64,000 bases of DNA from NCBI RefSeq assembly GCF_000685275.1, contig NZ_ARYK01000012.1, forward strand, positions 1 to 64,000, written 5' to 3'. A program made the position numbers and the translations under genes. Source of the DNA: Hyphomonas johnsonii MHS-2. GTDB taxonomy: Bacteria; Pseudomonadota; Alphaproteobacteria; Caulobacterales; Hyphomonadaceae. Positions within the stretch are counted from its first letter, which is position 1; every line of letters starts with the position of its first letter. The notes beneath the pieces were generated by a model that saw nothing but the letters and a program-made list of their open reading frames with translations, did not search any database and had not been told where the DNA came from. Shown here one piece after another: positions 36,853 through 46,438 of this stretch.

Positions 36853-37758
36853 ATGCCTGATACTCTGAATATTCTCGTTGCGGGACGCGCTGGACAAGTT
36901 GCGCAGGCGCTGGCGAACCTGCCGGCGACATCGGATGTCGCGATCTCGACAATGGGGCGGCCCGAACTGGACATTTGTGACGCCGCAATGGTTGAGGCTG
37001 CGGTCGCTGCGGTGGCCCCGGACATGATCGTCAATGCGGCTGCGTATACAGCGGTTGACCAGGCCGAGTCCGACTCTGCCGCCGCGTTCGCCGTCAATCG
37101 CGATGGCGCTGCCAATCTGGCAAGAGCCGCAGCGGCACGTCGTATCCCGATCCTCCACCTTTCGACAGACTATGTCTTCGACGGCACGAAGAAGTCGCCT
37201 TACGAGGAAATTGACCCCGTCGCGCCACTCGGCGTGTACGGCGCCTCCAAGCTCGCCGGTGAACAGGAAGTCGCTGCTGCGAATGCGGCACATGTCATCC
37301 TGCGGACAGCGTGGGTTTACAGCCCGGTCGGGAAGAACTTTCTGAAAACCATGCTGCGGGTGGCGGACGGCCGGGATGAACTTGGCGTTGTGGGCGATCA
37401 GGTCGGCAATCCGACCAGCGCGCACGACATCGCCGTGGGACTGGTCGCCATCGCCCGACGAATTGCCGACGACGAAAACTGGACGCCGGGCGTCTATCAC
37501 ATGACGGCTGCAGGTGAGGCGAGCTGGGCTGATTTCGCTGCGTTCATTTTCGAAACCAGCGGCGCGCTGGGCGGACCCACGGCACATGTGAGACGGATCA
37601 CGTCTGCAGAGTACCCGACGCCGGTGGCGCGACCGGCGAATTCGCGTCTCGATTGCGCCAAACTGTCTGCCGAGTTCGGGGTGACTTTGCCGGCCTGGGA
37701 GGGCAGTACGCGGGCCTGTGTCGAACAATTGCTGAAAACCAAGGGATGGAGCGTATGA
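36853..37758 (+). CDS. rfbD: dTDP-4-dehydrorhamnose reductase
   Basis: Last step of dTDP-L-rhamnose synthesis, the NAD(P)H-dependent reduction of the 4-keto group. The 301-residue protein has [10 protein letters not shown] as the nucleotide-binding loop, [21 protein letters not shown] and the active-site YGASKLAGE (Tyr-x3-Lys). GGAAA precedes the ATG. It follows rfbB after 33 bases, and its stop codon overlaps the start of rfbA in an ATGA arrangement. The assignment is firm from motifs and from the adjacent pathway genes. Confidence 0.96.
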   Translation: MPDTLNILVAGRAGQVAQALANLPATSDVAISTMGRPELDICDAAMVEAAVAAVAPDMIVNAAAYTAVDQAESDSAAAFAVNRDGAANLARAAAARRIPILHLSTDYVFDGTKKSPYEEIDPVAPLGVYGASKLAGEQEVAAANAAHVILRTAWVYSPVGKNFLKTMLRVADGRDELGVVGDQVGNPTSAHDIAVGLVAIARRIADDENWTPGVYHMTAAGEASWADFAAFIFETSGALGGPTAHVRRITSAEYPTPVARPANSRLDCAKLSAEFGVTLPAWEGSTRACVEQLLKTKGWSV

Positions 37759-38627
37759 AGGGAATTATTCTCGCGGGTGGAAAGGGCACACGCCTGTATC
37801 CGATTACGCGCGGCGTTTCGAAACAATTGCTGCCGATCTACGACAAGCCCATGATCTTTCACCCGATCACGACGCTGATGTTCGCGGGTATCCGGGAAAT
37901 TCTGATCATTTCCATGCCCGATGCGTTGCCGACTTACAGGCAGCTGCTCGGAGACGGCAGTGCCTGGGGGATGAGCTTCGACTATGCCGAGCAGCTCGAA
38001 CCGAAGGGGCTGGCCGAAGCGTTCCTGATTGGCGCAGATTTCGTCGCGAACCAGCCAAGCGCGCTCGCGCTGGGGGACAACATGTTTTACGGCTCCGGCC
38101 TCAGCGGCGATTTGCTCAAGGCGGGTGCGATCACAAAGGGCGCCGAGGTGTTTGCCTGCCAGGTGAACGAGCCATCCCAGTTCGGGATTGTTGAGATCGA
38201 CCGTGACGGCAAGGCCCTTTCGATCGAGGAGAAGCCGGCAAGACCGAAGAGCAACTGGGCGGTCACCGGCCTCTATTTCTACGATGAGGACGTGGTGGAT
38301 ATCGCACGCGATGTGCAGCCGTCTGCGCGTGGGGAACTCGAGATAACGTCAATCAATGATGCCTACCTGAAGCGGGGTGATCTGCACGTTCACCGGTTGG
38401 CGCGGGGTACGGCATGGCTTGATGCGGGCACATTCGATGGCCTGATTCAGGCATCTCAATTCGTTCAAACCGTCGAGAAGCGCCAGGGCATGAAGATCGC
38501 CTGCCCGGAAGAGGTCTCTTGGCGCAAGGGCTTCATCGACGACGCCCAGCTTGAGAAAATCGCGTCGGAATACAAGAACGAATACGGCGCCTATCTCAAA
38601 GGATTGCTGACGCACTGGAGCCGCTAG
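37755..38627 (+). CDS. rfbA: Glucose-1-phosphate thymidylyltransferase
   Basis: First step of dTDP-L-rhamnose synthesis, forming dTDP-glucose from dTTP and glucose-1-phosphate. The 290-residue protein begins [18 protein letters not shown], the nucleotide-binding signature of the family, followed by [23 protein letters not shown], the sugar-binding [20 protein letters not shown] and [13 protein letters not shown]. The ATG overlaps the rfbD stop by four bases, and the longer in-frame extension lies inside rfbD. Its 3' end overlaps that of the convergent glycosyltransferase gene by 32 bases. Confidence 0.97.
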   Translation: MKGIILAGGKGTRLYPITRGVSKQLLPIYDKPMIFHPITTLMFAGIREILIISMPDALPTYRQLLGDGSAWGMSFDYAEQLEPKGLAEAFLIGADFVANQPSALALGDNMFYGSGLSGDLLKAGAITKGAEVFACQVNEPSQFGIVEIDRDGKALSIEEKPARPKSNWAVTGLYFYDEDVVDIARDVQPSARGELEITSINDAYLKRGDLHVHRLARGTAWLDAGTFDGLIQASQFVQTVEKRQGMKIACPEEVSWRKGFIDDAQLEKIASEYKNEYGAYLKGLLTHWSR

Positions 38628-39663
38628 CCGGCACTTCGCGAACGTGGACTTTTCGCTGGCTCATGCGGAACGGGTTCCACACCATGGTGCGAACCAGCTG
38701 CCACGACGAAACAGATTGCTGGCGCAATGCACGCCCATTCCGGCGCATCCTGGCTGCGCCGAGCAGACCATCGCGCATGCCTCGCCAGGTCTGGCGGACG
38801 CGGCCTGTCATTATGCCGCGCGCAAGCAGGTACAGGGAGAGGGCGACGTGCCCGGGCAGTGTGATCCAGAAGGCGGTTGAAGGCATGTTCTTGGCATAGG
38901 TCCAGACGCGGTTGCGTGACCCATGGTAGATGGAAAAGTCGCTCGCGCGGCCAGCCAGCCCGCCCCCGACATGATGGACCACTGCTCTCGGCAGGAACAT
39001 GCAGTTCTCGCCCGCCAGACGCAGGCGAAACCCCAGATCGACGTCCTCGCAAAAACAGAAGAATTCCTCGTCGAAGCCGCCATGTTCGAGGAAAAGCCGG
39101 CGGTCGAAAACGGCACTGGCGCCACATGGGCTGAAGCATTCCCCTTCACCCGGCAACTCGCTCGCGGCCCGTCCGAACCCGCCGCGCCAAGGCATGCCGA
39201 AGATCAGATACGCATCGCCGGCGCCATCGAGCACCCTGGGATCGGCGGCATCCAGCTGGGCAGATGCGAACATACGGACATTGGGATACCGGGCCTGTCC
39301 TGCCACGATCTCCTCGAGCCAACTCGCGGCGGCAATGGCGTCGGGGTTCAGGCATACGATCCAGTCGCCCGTCGCTTTCGCGGCGGCCAGATTCGTGCCG
39401 GCGGCAAAGCCGTGATTGTGGCTTTCCGCCATCAGCGTGAATGCAGGCAGTCCGTCGGTGCGCAGGTGGTTGGCGGATCCGTCCGTGGAGCCGTTATCGA
39501 CCAACAGAACTTCAAAATCCCGGATGGTCTGGCGCGCCAGGGAATCGAGCGCCTGCTGGACGTATTCGCCGCCGTTGAAGTTGACAATGATGATTGAAAA
39601 CCTGGGGCATTTGGGAATGCCTTTGCCCGATCTGTGTCGGGGTGCAGCCGGGATTGTCGTCAT
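38596..39663 (-). CDS. GT2-family glycosyltransferase
   Basis: A 355-residue inverting GT-A-type glycosyltransferase, likely a rhamnosyltransferase given the adjacent rfb genes (inference). Motifs are [18 protein letters not shown] (about residue 22), [12 protein letters not shown] with the nucleotide-binding Asp, [20 protein letters not shown] WIVCLNPDA with the metal-binding acidic residue, and [18 protein letters not shown] with the catalytic-base region. The C-terminal third contains a hydrophobic stretch ([19 protein letters not shown]) suggesting membrane association. The ATG at 39663 is chosen; the first ~20 residues are poorly conserved, so a later start is possible. Its stop lies inside the 3' end of rfbA on the opposite strand. 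Confidence 0.9.
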   Translation of the reverse strand: MTTIPAAPRHRSGKGIPKCPRFSIIIVNFNGGEYVQQALDSLARQTIRDFEVLLVDNGSTDGSANHLRTDGLPAFTLMAESHNHGFAAGTNLAAAKATGDWIVCLNPDAIAAASWLEEIVAGQARYPNVRMFASAQLDAADPRVLDGAGDAYLIFGMPWRGGFGRAASELPGEGECFSPCGASAVFDRRLFLEHGGFDEEFFCFCEDVDLGFRLRLAGENCMFLPRAVVHHVGGGLAGRASDFSIYHGSRNRVWTYAKNMPSTAFWITLPGHVALSLYLLARGIMTGRVRQTWRGMRDGLLGAARMRRNGRALRQQSVSSWQLVRTMVWNPFRMSQRKVHVREVPASGSSASAIL

Positions 39664-39814
39664 TCTGCTACCGTTACCGTGATTTACGTCAAGCCCCGCC
39701 TCTTACTGGCACTTTCCGGCGTCAGCGTCGAGGCGCGCTGTCTGTCGCGGGCACCTCCCCGATTCCGCATCGCTACAGTGCCTGAGCATTCAGAATTCCA
39801 CAAAATAGTTACAA

Positions 39815-39830
39815 CTGGAACCTTTTCCAG
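39815..39830 (+). promoter_or_regulatory. Dyad upstream of phenylalanine hydroxylase
   Basis: CTGGAACCTTTTCCAG is a perfect six-base inverted repeat with a four-base centre. It lies 20 bases before the phhA start codon, within AT-rich flanks (TTACAA to the left, CTTGTTAA to the right). It is well placed for a repressor or an Lrp-type regulator, which often controls amino-acid degradation genes. The regulator is not in the window, so this is inference. Confidence 0.35.
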
Positions 39831-39849
39831 AATCTTGTTAAACTGGCTC

Positions 39850-40731
39850 ATGCTCACAACCGCTGCCAAGAACCGATATCATGACGCGCCCCGCGCGGCC
39901 GATTTCACCATTGACCAGGACTGGGGGTCCTATTCGTCCGCCGAGCACGACAGGTGGGACAGGTTGTTCCGCCGCCAGCTGGATGTCACACAGGGCCGGG
40001 CCTGCCAGACCGTGCTCGATGCGCTGTCAGCACTGGAACTTTCGGCGTCTGGCATCCCGGACATGGAGCAATTGTCCGACCGACTCGAAGCGATCACGGG
40101 CTGGCGCGTTGTCCCGGTGGCCGAGCTGGTGCCTGACGAAATCTTCTTCAATCACCTCGCCAACCGCCGCTTTCCGGCGGGTGCGTTCATCCGGCCCGAA
40201 GCCGAGTTCGACTACCTGCAGGAGCCGGACATCTTCCACGACATTTTCGGCCATGTCCCGATGTTGGCCAATCCGGTCTTCGCCGATTTCATGGAAGCCT
40301 ATGGCAAGGGCGGGCAACGTGCGATCGAGCTGGGCCAGCTGCACAACCTGGCGCGGCTGTACTGGTACACGGTGGAGTTTGGCCTGATTCGCGAGGCCGG
40401 AGAGTTGCGCATCTATGGCGCTGGCATCCTGTCGAGCCCGAACGAGACTGTGTTTGCGCTGGAAGATGCCAGCCCGAACCGCGTCGGTTTCGACCTGCAG
40501 CGGATCATGCGCACCAAATATATCATCGATGATTTCCAGCAGACCTATTTCGTGATCGACAGTTTCGACGCCCTTCTGGAGGCCTGCTACAAGGACTTCG
40601 GCAATGTCTATGCCGAGGTGAAGGACAAGCCGGATTTCGAAGCGCACGACATCGCGCCGGGCGACGACGTGATACAGCGCGGCACACTCGCCTATTTCCA
40701 CAAGCGCGGCGCTGTCGCCGAGCCCTCTTGA
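39850..40731 (+). CDS. phhA: Phenylalanine 4-monooxygenase
   Basis: Non-haem iron, pterin-dependent hydroxylase converting phenylalanine to tyrosine in the cytoplasm. The 293-residue protein begins [16 protein letters not shown]. Family hallmarks are [47 protein letters not shown], the iron-binding [10 protein letters not shown] (two His) with the Glu in YWYTVEFGL, and [10 protein letters not shown]. The frame is open 72 codons further upstream, but that segment overlaps the divergent GT2 start and has no family match. A dyad lies just upstream. No pterin-4a-carbinolamine dehydratase (phhB) gene is adjacent. Confidence 0.95.
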   Translation: MLTTAAKNRYHDAPRAADFTIDQDWGSYSSAEHDRWDRLFRRQLDVTQGRACQTVLDALSALELSASGIPDMEQLSDRLEAITGWRVVPVAELVPDEIFFNHLANRRFPAGAFIRPEAEFDYLQEPDIFHDIFGHVPMLANPVFADFMEAYGKGGQRAIELGQLHNLARLYWYTVEFGLIREAGELRIYGAGILSSPNETVFALEDASPNRVGFDLQRIMRTKYIIDDFQQTYFVIDSFDALLEACYKDFGNVYAEVKDKPDFEAHDIAPGDDVIQRGTLAYFHKRGAVAEPS

Positions 40732-40762
40732 CCGTTCCGGAAAAAGCCCGCACCCCGGCACG

Positions 40763-41716
40763 ATGCATTACGTCCCTCGCATCCTCGTCACCGGCGGCGC
40801 CGGCTTTATAGGCTCATTCCTGTGCGAGCGCCTGCTCGAGACGGGGGCCGAAGTCCTGTGCGTCGACAATTTCTTCACCGGGCGGCGAACCAATGTCGCG
40901 CACCTGCTGGACAATCCGAAATTCGAGGTGATGCGTCACGACGTGACCTTCCCGCTGTTCGTGGAAGTCGACCAGATCTACAACCTGGCCTGTCCGGCAA
41001 GCCCGATCCACTACCAGTTCGATCCGGTGCAAACGACCAAGACCAGCGTGCACGGCGCGATCAACATGCTGGGTCTTGCCAAGCGGACGCGGGCGCGCAT
41101 TCTCCAGGCTTCGACCTCGGAAGTGTATGGCGATCCGGTAATCCACCCGCAGACCGAGGATTATTGGGGCAACGTCAATCCGATCGGACCGCGCAGCTGT
41201 TACGACGAGGGCAAGCGGTGCGCCGAGACGCTGTTCTTCGACTATCACCGCCAGCACAAGGTCGATATCAAGGTCGCGCGCATCTTCAATACCTATGGCC
41301 CGCGCATGCACCCGAATGACGGGCGGGTCGTCTCGAATTTCATCGTGCAGGCCCTGAAGGGCGAGGACATCACACTCTATGGCGATGGCGAGCAGACACG
41401 CAGCTTCTGCTATGTGTCCGACTTGGTGACGGGCCTCGTCTCCCTGATGGAAACGGGACCGGACTTCGTCGGGCCGGTCAATATCGGTAATCCGGGCGAG
41501 TTCACGATCCGCCAACTGGCGGAGCGGGTGATCGACCTGACCGGCTCGAAATCGAAACTGGTGCACCGGCCGCTGCCTCAGGATGATCCCAAGCAGCGCC
41601 AGCCGGATATCACGATCGCCCGCGACAAGCTGGGCTGGGAGCCTACAGTCAGGCTGGACGAGGGATTGAAGCCGACAATCGCCTATTTCGAGAAAGAAAT
41701 ACTCGCCATGCCATAG
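40763..41716 (+). CDS. NAD-dependent UDP-glucuronate decarboxylase-like epimerase (UDP-xylose synthase)
   Basis: Short-chain dehydrogenase/reductase-family enzyme most similar to UDP-glucuronate decarboxylase, which would make UDP-xylose for the glycan. The 317-residue protein has [16 protein letters not shown], the UXS-typical [15 protein letters not shown] and [28 protein letters not shown] and the catalytic [11 protein letters not shown] (Tyr-x3-Lys), then [22 protein letters not shown]. These are close to those of known UXS proteins, so I prefer UXS over a generic epimerase. No UDP-glucose dehydrogenase is in the window to supply its substrate. It follows phhA by 31 bases. Confidence 0.85.
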   Translation: MHYVPRILVTGGAGFIGSFLCERLLETGAEVLCVDNFFTGRRTNVAHLLDNPKFEVMRHDVTFPLFVEVDQIYNLACPASPIHYQFDPVQTTKTSVHGAINMLGLAKRTRARILQASTSEVYGDPVIHPQTEDYWGNVNPIGPRSCYDEGKRCAETLFFDYHRQHKVDIKVARIFNTYGPRMHPNDGRVVSNFIVQALKGEDITLYGDGEQTRSFCYVSDLVTGLVSLMETGPDFVGPVNIGNPGEFTIRQLAERVIDLTGSKSKLVHRPLPQDDPKQRQPDITIARDKLGWEPTVRLDEGLKPTIAYFEKEILAMP

Positions 41717-41730
41717 GGCGGTTTTGCCAG

Positions 41731-41804
41731 TGGGCCCGGCAGGATTCGAACCTGCGACCAAACCGTTATGAGCGGTCCGCTCTAACCAACTGAGCTACAG
41801 GCCC
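41731..41804 (-). tRNA. tRNA with CAU anticodon, probably tRNA-Ile2 (lysidine-modified)
   Basis: A complete cloverleaf on the minus strand. The acceptor is GGGCCTG paired to CGGGCCC, the anticodon stem-loop is GACCG-CTCATAA-CGGTT, and the T arm is GCAGG-TTCGAAT-CCTGC. The 3' CCA is not encoded. The CAU anticodon fits elongator Met or Ile2. The C4-G69 and C5-G68 acceptor pairs are known positive determinants for TilS (tRNA-Ile lysidine synthetase), whereas elongator tRNA-Met usually has other pairs there, so I favour Ile2. It lies between the UXS-like gene and galE. Confidence 0.9.
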
Positions 41805-41965
41805 CACTGCCGTTCCCGTTTAAGCGGGCCCAACTGTGCTGGCAATGGCGCAAATCAGGCTGCTTGGTCAGGAATTTGCATTCTTTCTGCGCTAGAACGC
41901 CCCGAAACCCCGGTGGGTGGAAAAACCGTATTGATCGGGCAGAATTCGCCTGAAAGGATGCCAGA

Positions 41966-42985
41966 ATGAAGCAAGTATTGGTCACGGGCGGCGCGGGCTA
42001 TATCGGCACGCACACTTGTGTCGAGTTGCTTGCACGCGGCTATTCACCCGTTGTGGTGGATAATTTCGTGAACAGCAGCCCGGTTGCGCTGGATCGCGTC
42101 CGGCGGCTCACGAACCACGAACTTCCATCCTACGAGGCCGATGTGCGCGACACGGCGCAGATCACCGACATTCTGAAAAAGCACAATTGCGAGGCGGTTA
42201 TCCATTTTGCCGGCCTCAAGGCAGTTGGCGATTCGGTGGCCCGGCCGCTTGAATACTACAGCGCCAACGTCATCGGCACGCACAGCCTGCTGACGGCGAT
42301 GATCGACGCCGGAACCGCGCAATTTGTCTTCAGTTCCAGCGCCACGGTCTACGGCGAGCCGGTGTTCCTGCCCTATACCGAGACCCACCCTTTGAGCCCG
42401 ACCAATCCGTACGGCCAGACAAAGTTGACGGTCGAGCTGATGTTGAACGATCTGATTGCGTCAGGCGCTATGACCGACGTGGCAATCCTGCGCTACTTCA
42501 ATCCGATCGGTGCCCACGAAAGCGGCATGATCGGCGAGGACCCGCACGGCGTTCCAAACAACCTGATGCCGTATGTGGCGCAGGTCGCAGTAGGCCGACG
42601 CCCGGCGCTGAACGTGTTCGGCGATGATTATGACACGGTCGACGGCACGGGCGTGCGCGACTACCTGCACGTGGTCGATCTGGCGCGGGCACATGTCCTG
42701 GCGCTCAACCGGTTCAGCCGTGCACCTGGCCCGATCACGGTCAACCTGGGGACGGGGCACGGTTCATCGGTGCTGGAATTGGTGCGGGCATTCGAACAGG
42801 CCAGCGGCCGTGACATCCCGCTCAACATCGCACCGCGGCGCCCGGGCGACATTGCCGCGTTCTGGGCGGATCCCAGCCAGGCCGAGTCGCTGCTCGGCTG
42901 GCGGGCGGAATTTGATCTGGCCGACATGTGCCGCGATCAGTGGGCCTGGCAAAGCCAGAACCCGCACGGCTTCTCGGCCAGCTGA
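41966..42985 (+). CDS. galE: UDP-glucose 4-epimerase
   Basis: Interconverts UDP-glucose and UDP-galactose, giving a galactose donor for surface glycans. The 339-residue protein begins MKQVLVTGGAGYIGTHTCVEL. Diagnostic features are VVVDNFVNSSPVALDRV, VIHFAGLKAVGDSV, SSSATVYGEP, the catalytic NPYGQTKLTVE (Tyr-x3-Lys), LRYFNPIGAHESGMIGEDP and DYDTVDGTGVRDYLHVVDLA. AAAGGA lies ten bases before the ATG. It is separated from the tRNA gene by 161 bases, which should contain its promoter. Confidence 0.96.
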   Translation: MKQVLVTGGAGYIGTHTCVELLARGYSPVVVDNFVNSSPVALDRVRRLTNHELPSYEADVRDTAQITDILKKHNCEAVIHFAGLKAVGDSVARPLEYYSANVIGTHSLLTAMIDAGTAQFVFSSSATVYGEPVFLPYTETHPLSPTNPYGQTKLTVELMLNDLIASGAMTDVAILRYFNPIGAHESGMIGEDPHGVPNNLMPYVAQVAVGRRPALNVFGDDYDTVDGTGVRDYLHVVDLARAHVLALNRFSRAPGPITVNLGTGHGSSVLELVRAFEQASGRDIPLNIAPRRPGDIAAFWADPSQAESLLGWRAEFDLADMCRDQWAWQSQNPHGFSAS

Positions 42986-43079
42986 ACCGGCATAAATTTG
43001 GGATTCGGGGAAACTTTTGCCGTTTTGCGGCCTTAATCCTTTGGGAAAAAGCCCAACCGCAATCAATGGATCTCGTAAA

Positions 43080-43880
43080 ATGCAGAAACCAAGAACTCTG
43101 ATCGTCGCGATGGGTGCATGCATGCTTGCACTCATGCCTGCCGCCTGTGCGCAGATGCCAACTGTAGCGAAGGGAGCCTCCATGGCCGAAACGGGTCACC
43201 CCATGATGAACCATAACTCGATCCAGCCGGAAACCACGTTGGATGTGTCGGCAGAGGGGCGGGTCATGCGGGCGCCTGACATCGCCTTCATTACGGCGGG
43301 GGTGCAGGCCGATGCCGATACGGCCGTCGCCGCCATGCAGCAGCAGGCCAATGCCATGACCGGCGTGTTCGACGCGCTCGCGACGGCCGGTGTCGAAAAG
43401 AAGGACATGCAAACGTCGAACTTCTCGCTGCAGCCGCGCTATGACTATGTCGAAATCAATGAAGGCAAGGGCCGCACGCGGGGCGAGCAGCGCCTTGTCG
43501 GGTACACCGCCTCGAACCAGTTGACGGTAAAGGTGCGCGACCTCGACAATCTTGGCGAGACGCTGGACAGCCTGGTCTCGGCTGGCGGGAATACTTTCTC
43601 GGGTATCAGCTTTGCGATCGACGAAGATGACGAAGTGCGCAACGAGGCGCGCCGGTTGGCCGTGGCCGCCGCTTTCGACAAGGCAAAGCTGTACGCGACC
43701 GCAGCCGGGCTGAAGGTCGGTCGGATCGTCACGATGGCTGAAGGCGGCGATTACAGCCCCCAGCCGATGGCAATGATGTCGATGCGCAAGGAAGCCGCGA
43801 TGGACGCCTCGACACCCATTTCCGGTGGCGAAGTCGGTTACACCGCTCGGGTCAACATCCAGTTTGAACTGGTGAAGTAA
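43080..43880 (+). CDS. SIMPL-domain (DUF541) periplasmic protein
   Basis: A 266-residue exported protein of the SIMPL family, known from periplasmic proteins linked to oxidative-stress protection, although the molecular function remains unclear. The first 26 residues form a signal peptide ending MPAACAQ, with a Cys that could be lipidated. The mature part begins near STTLDVSAEGRVMRAPDIA-like residues 54-65 and shows AFITAGVQADADTAVAAMQ, MQTSNFSLQPRYDY and GYTASNQLTVKVRDLDNLG, all typical. The C-terminus ends with YTARVNIQFELVK. The start at 43080 is preferred because it opens the signal peptide directly; an upstream in-frame extension is unsupported. Confidence 0.9.
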   Translation: MQKPRTLIVAMGACMLALMPAACAQMPTVAKGASMAETGHPMMNHNSIQPETTLDVSAEGRVMRAPDIAFITAGVQADADTAVAAMQQQANAMTGVFDALATAGVEKKDMQTSNFSLQPRYDYVEINEGKGRTRGEQRLVGYTASNQLTVKVRDLDNLGETLDSLVSAGGNTFSGISFAIDEDDEVRNEARRLAVAAAFDKAKLYATAAGLKVGRIVTMAEGGDYSPQPMAMMSMRKEAAMDASTPISGGEVGYTARVNIQFELVK

Positions 43881-43885
43881 GGCCT

Positions 43886-43924
43886 TCCCACCCGCCTCCG
43901 GCCGGTGCGGCCGGGGGTGGGGCA
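43886..43924. terminator. Hairpin between convergent SIMPL and kdsD genes
   Basis: An inverted repeat pairs CCCACCC with GGGTGGG and CCGGCC with GGCCGG around GTG, between the two convergent stop codons. It has no run of T on either side, so intrinsic termination would be weak. It could nevertheless act as a barrier for both transcripts. Confidence 0.35.
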
Positions 43925-43966
43925 AGGGTGTGTTGGGGGCACGACCGGCCCGGACGCAGGCGATCC

Positions 43967-44929
43967 CTAGAGGTAGCCTTCGGCCAGCAGGTCTTTCATG
44001 TCGATGATACCGATCGGGCGCCCGTCCTCGACGACGAAGGCGTTCGATATGCGGTGTTCGCTGAGGCGCTTGATGACCACGGCAAGGCGTTCGTCGGGGG
44101 CGATGGTGCGCGGGTCGGGGGTCATCACGGCACCGGCATTGTCGCCGAGCTTGCCGGCGAGCATGGCGCGGCGGAGGTCTCCGTCCGTTACCATGCCAAC
44201 CATTCGGCCATCGGCGGCGAGGACCGCGACGCAGCCCTTGCGGCCTTCGGAGACGGCGAGGATCACGTCCTGCACGCTGGCGTCGGTCATCACGACGGGC
44301 AGTTCGTCCGGTCGGTCAGTGACATAGCTGCCTGCGGTCTGGAGGGAGCGGCCAAGCTTGCCGCCGGGGTGGCGGGTGCCGAAATCTTCCCGGCTGAAGC
44401 CGCGACGGTCCATCAGGAGAATGGTCAGGGCGTCGCCGAGGGCGAGTGCCATGGTTGTGGACGAGGTGGGGGCAAGGCCGTTGGGACAGGCTTCTGCGAC
44501 CGTCGGCAAGCGCAGCACGACATCCGCCAGGCGGCCAAGCGTGGAGTCCGGCGCCCGAGTCATCCCGATCACGGGAACGGTGTTGGCGCGGCAATAGCGC
44601 AGCAGGTCGACCATCTCGCGGCTTTCGCCGGAATAGGAGATGGCGAGCACGACAGAGCCCGGGACGATCATGCCGAGGTCGCCATGGCTGGCTTCGGTCG
44701 GGTGGAGGAAGAACGAGGGCGTGCCGGTGGAGGCCAGGCTGGCGGCAATCTTCTGGCCGATATGCCCGGACTTGCCGACGCCTGCGACTATCACATAGCG
44801 GTCGGTTGCCATGACCAGGTCGGCGGCGCGAATGATCGTGTCGTCAAGACTGGACTCCAGCTGTTCGAGGGCATCGCGCTCGATGCGGATGACATTGCGG
44901 GCGAGGTCGATTTCGGAATCGGGTTTCAA
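43967..44929 (-). CDS. kdsD: Arabinose-5-phosphate isomerase
   Basis: Interconverts ribulose-5-phosphate and arabinose-5-phosphate, the first step of KDO synthesis for lipopolysaccharide. The 320-residue protein has a SIS domain (AGVGKSGHIGQKIAASLAST, about residue 50; HGDLGMI) and two C-terminal CBS domains (~205-320, with GIIDMKDLLAEGYL at the end). Translation probably starts at the TTG at 44929, with GGGAG seven bases upstream; no ATG or GTG is available nearby. Together with kdsA at 53006-53854 it supplies two KDO steps in this window, but the genes are not adjacent. Confidence 0.94.
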   Translation of the reverse strand: MKPDSEIDLARNVIRIERDALEQLESSLDDTIIRAADLVMATDRYVIVAGVGKSGHIGQKIAASLASTGTPSFFLHPTEASHGDLGMIVPGSVVLAISYSGESREMVDLLRYCRANTVPVIGMTRAPDSTLGRLADVVLRLPTVAEACPNGLAPTSSTTMALALGDALTILLMDRRGFSREDFGTRHPGGKLGRSLQTAGSYVTDRPDELPVVMTDASVQDVILAVSEGRKGCVAVLAADGRMVGMVTDGDLRRAMLAGKLGDNAGAVMTPDPRTIAPDERLAVVIKRLSEHRISNAFVVEDGRPIGIIDMKDLLAEGYL

Positions 44930-45006
44930 GGGTGGCTCCCTAAAGGCATTCCACCAAGGCGTCTGCCTGATCGGCCGGCAAGGTCAAGCCTTCGGGTGAA
45001 TTGCGC

Positions 45007-46212
45007 TCAGCGCTGCAGCTGGCGGGATTCGTATTCGCTGATCGAGAAGGCCGGGCGACCAGCCGGGATGATGACCGTCGCTTCGGCAAAATTTGTCGGC
45101 GTTGCGTCACCCTGCTCGATGTCTGCGTCCGAGGCGGAGGCCAGGTCAGCGACGAGAATTTCTTCGTCACTGTCTTCTTCTTCCTGCACAGGTTCGACAG
45201 GCGCTTCGACGGTCGCCATCAGGACCGGTGCAGGCCGTACCGAAGGCGGGGGCGCAATATTGGCGGCAGTGATCACGCTGAGGCGCTGGCCGTTCAGCAT
45301 GGGCTCGGCGGCGCCATTCGGATTGACCGGGTTATTGATAGCGGCGAAGGCGAGGTCGGTCCGGAGAGCCGGGTTTGCCGGGTCGACAGGCATCTGGAGC
45401 GCGTCGAACGCGGCCTCGACGAGCGCTTCGACATGGGCGTTGCGCGATTTCGAGGTGCTGCCGCCCAGCATGATCGCGACGATGCGGTGACCGTCCCGCT
45501 TGGCGGACGTCATCAGGTTGAAGCCGGACGCGCGGGTATAACCGGTCTTGATGCCGTCAACGCCGTCGACGGTGCCCAGCAGTTCATTGTGGTTCTTGTA
45601 GGTCTTGCCGCCCCACGCGAAGCGCGGGTTGGAGAAATAGTGGTAATAGTCGGCATGGTCGGACAGCATCGCTTCCGCCAGGACGGCGAGGTCGCGAGCG
45701 GTCGTGATCTGGCGGCTGTCGGGCAGGCCGGACGCATTGACGAATGTCGTGTTTTCAAGGCCAAGGCTCCGGGCCTTGATGGTCATCAGCTGGGCAAAGC
45801 GGCTTTCGGTTCCACCAAGGCGTTCGGCGATCACGACGGCGACGTCATTGGCCGACTTCGTGACGATTGCGCCGATGGCATCCTTGACGGTGATGTGCGA
45901 GCCCGGCTTGAGCTTGAGGCTGGACGGGGCCTGGCTGGCGGCGAAGCGCGACACGGGCAGGCGTTCGTTCAGCGACACGTCGCCAGCCTTCATTGCGTCG
46001 AACAGCATGTAGAGGGTCATCACCTTGGTCAGCGACGCAGGATAGCGGGCCTCGTCAGCATTTCGGGCATGCAACACTTCATCGGTGTCGACGTCGATCA
46101 CAATGGACGCGTACTTCTCGGCAGAGGCCAACGGGGCGCACAAGGCTGTCGAAGCCAGGACAGCCAGGAAGGCAAAGGCTTTGATGGCGGCAGCTCCGGC
46201 ACTCAGTTTCAT
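45007..46212 (-). CDS. D-alanyl-D-alanine carboxypeptidase (PBP5/DacF-like)
   Basis: Periplasmic penicillin-binding carboxypeptidase trimming peptidoglycan stem peptides. The 401-residue protein has a signal peptide (residues 1-31). Catalytic motifs are SLTK (Ser60-Lys63), SAN (Ser120-Asn122) and KTG (about 221, in DGIKTGYTRASGF). The C-terminal third is acidic and low-complexity (VQEEEDSDEEILVAD), without the amphipathic membrane anchor typical of PBP5. The start at 46212 (MKLSAGAAAIK) is chosen because it places the signal peptide at the N-terminus; an extension of ten residues is possible. The gene is on the opposite strand from the phasin gene, across a 226-base shared promoter region. 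Confidence 0.93.
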   Translation of the reverse strand: MKLSAGAAAIKAFAFLAVLASTALCAPLASAEKYASIVIDVDTDEVLHARNADEARYPASLTKVMTLYMLFDAMKAGDVSLNERLPVSRFAASQAPSSLKLKPGSHITVKDAIGAIVTKSANDVAVVIAERLGGTESRFAQLMTIKARSLGLENTTFVNASGLPDSRQITTARDLAVLAEAMLSDHADYYHYFSNPRFAWGGKTYKNHNELLGTVDGVDGIKTGYTRASGFNLMTSAKRDGHRIVAIMLGGSTSKSRNAHVEALVEAAFDALQMPVDPANPALRTDLAFAAINNPVNPNGAAEPMLNGQRLSVITAANIAPPPSVRPAPVLMATVEAPVEPVQEEEDSDEEILVADLASASDADIEQGDATPTNFAEATVIIPAGRPAFSISEYESRQLQR

Positions 46213-46329
46213 TGTGGTCGTCCTCCGAAAAGTGAACCCCAAACCGCCCGAGGTTTACGATAGGGTCGTCCAAATCCATTGACCACACCTTAACACAGGC
46301 TCGGACATCAAATTTGGGCGACCGTGCCG

Positions 46330-46395
46330 TGTTTGTGCAAAATTCGTGCGCGTTTGCTTATGTTGCGGTGCACAATTTATGTTGCATATGCGAGA
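46330..46395 (+). promoter_or_regulatory. TGC-rich repeated motif upstream of phasin
   Basis: TTATGTTGC occurs twice about 21 bases apart (near 46357 and 46378), with GTGCACAA between and further TTTGTGCAAAA to the left. TGC/GCA-rich dyads are known targets of the PHB-responsive repressor PhaR near phasin genes. No phaR gene is in the window, and the match is by general pattern only. Confidence 0.35.
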
Positions 46396-46438
46396 ATTTC
46401 GGCTATATTGTCACACACAAGACAAAAAGGATGTCCTC

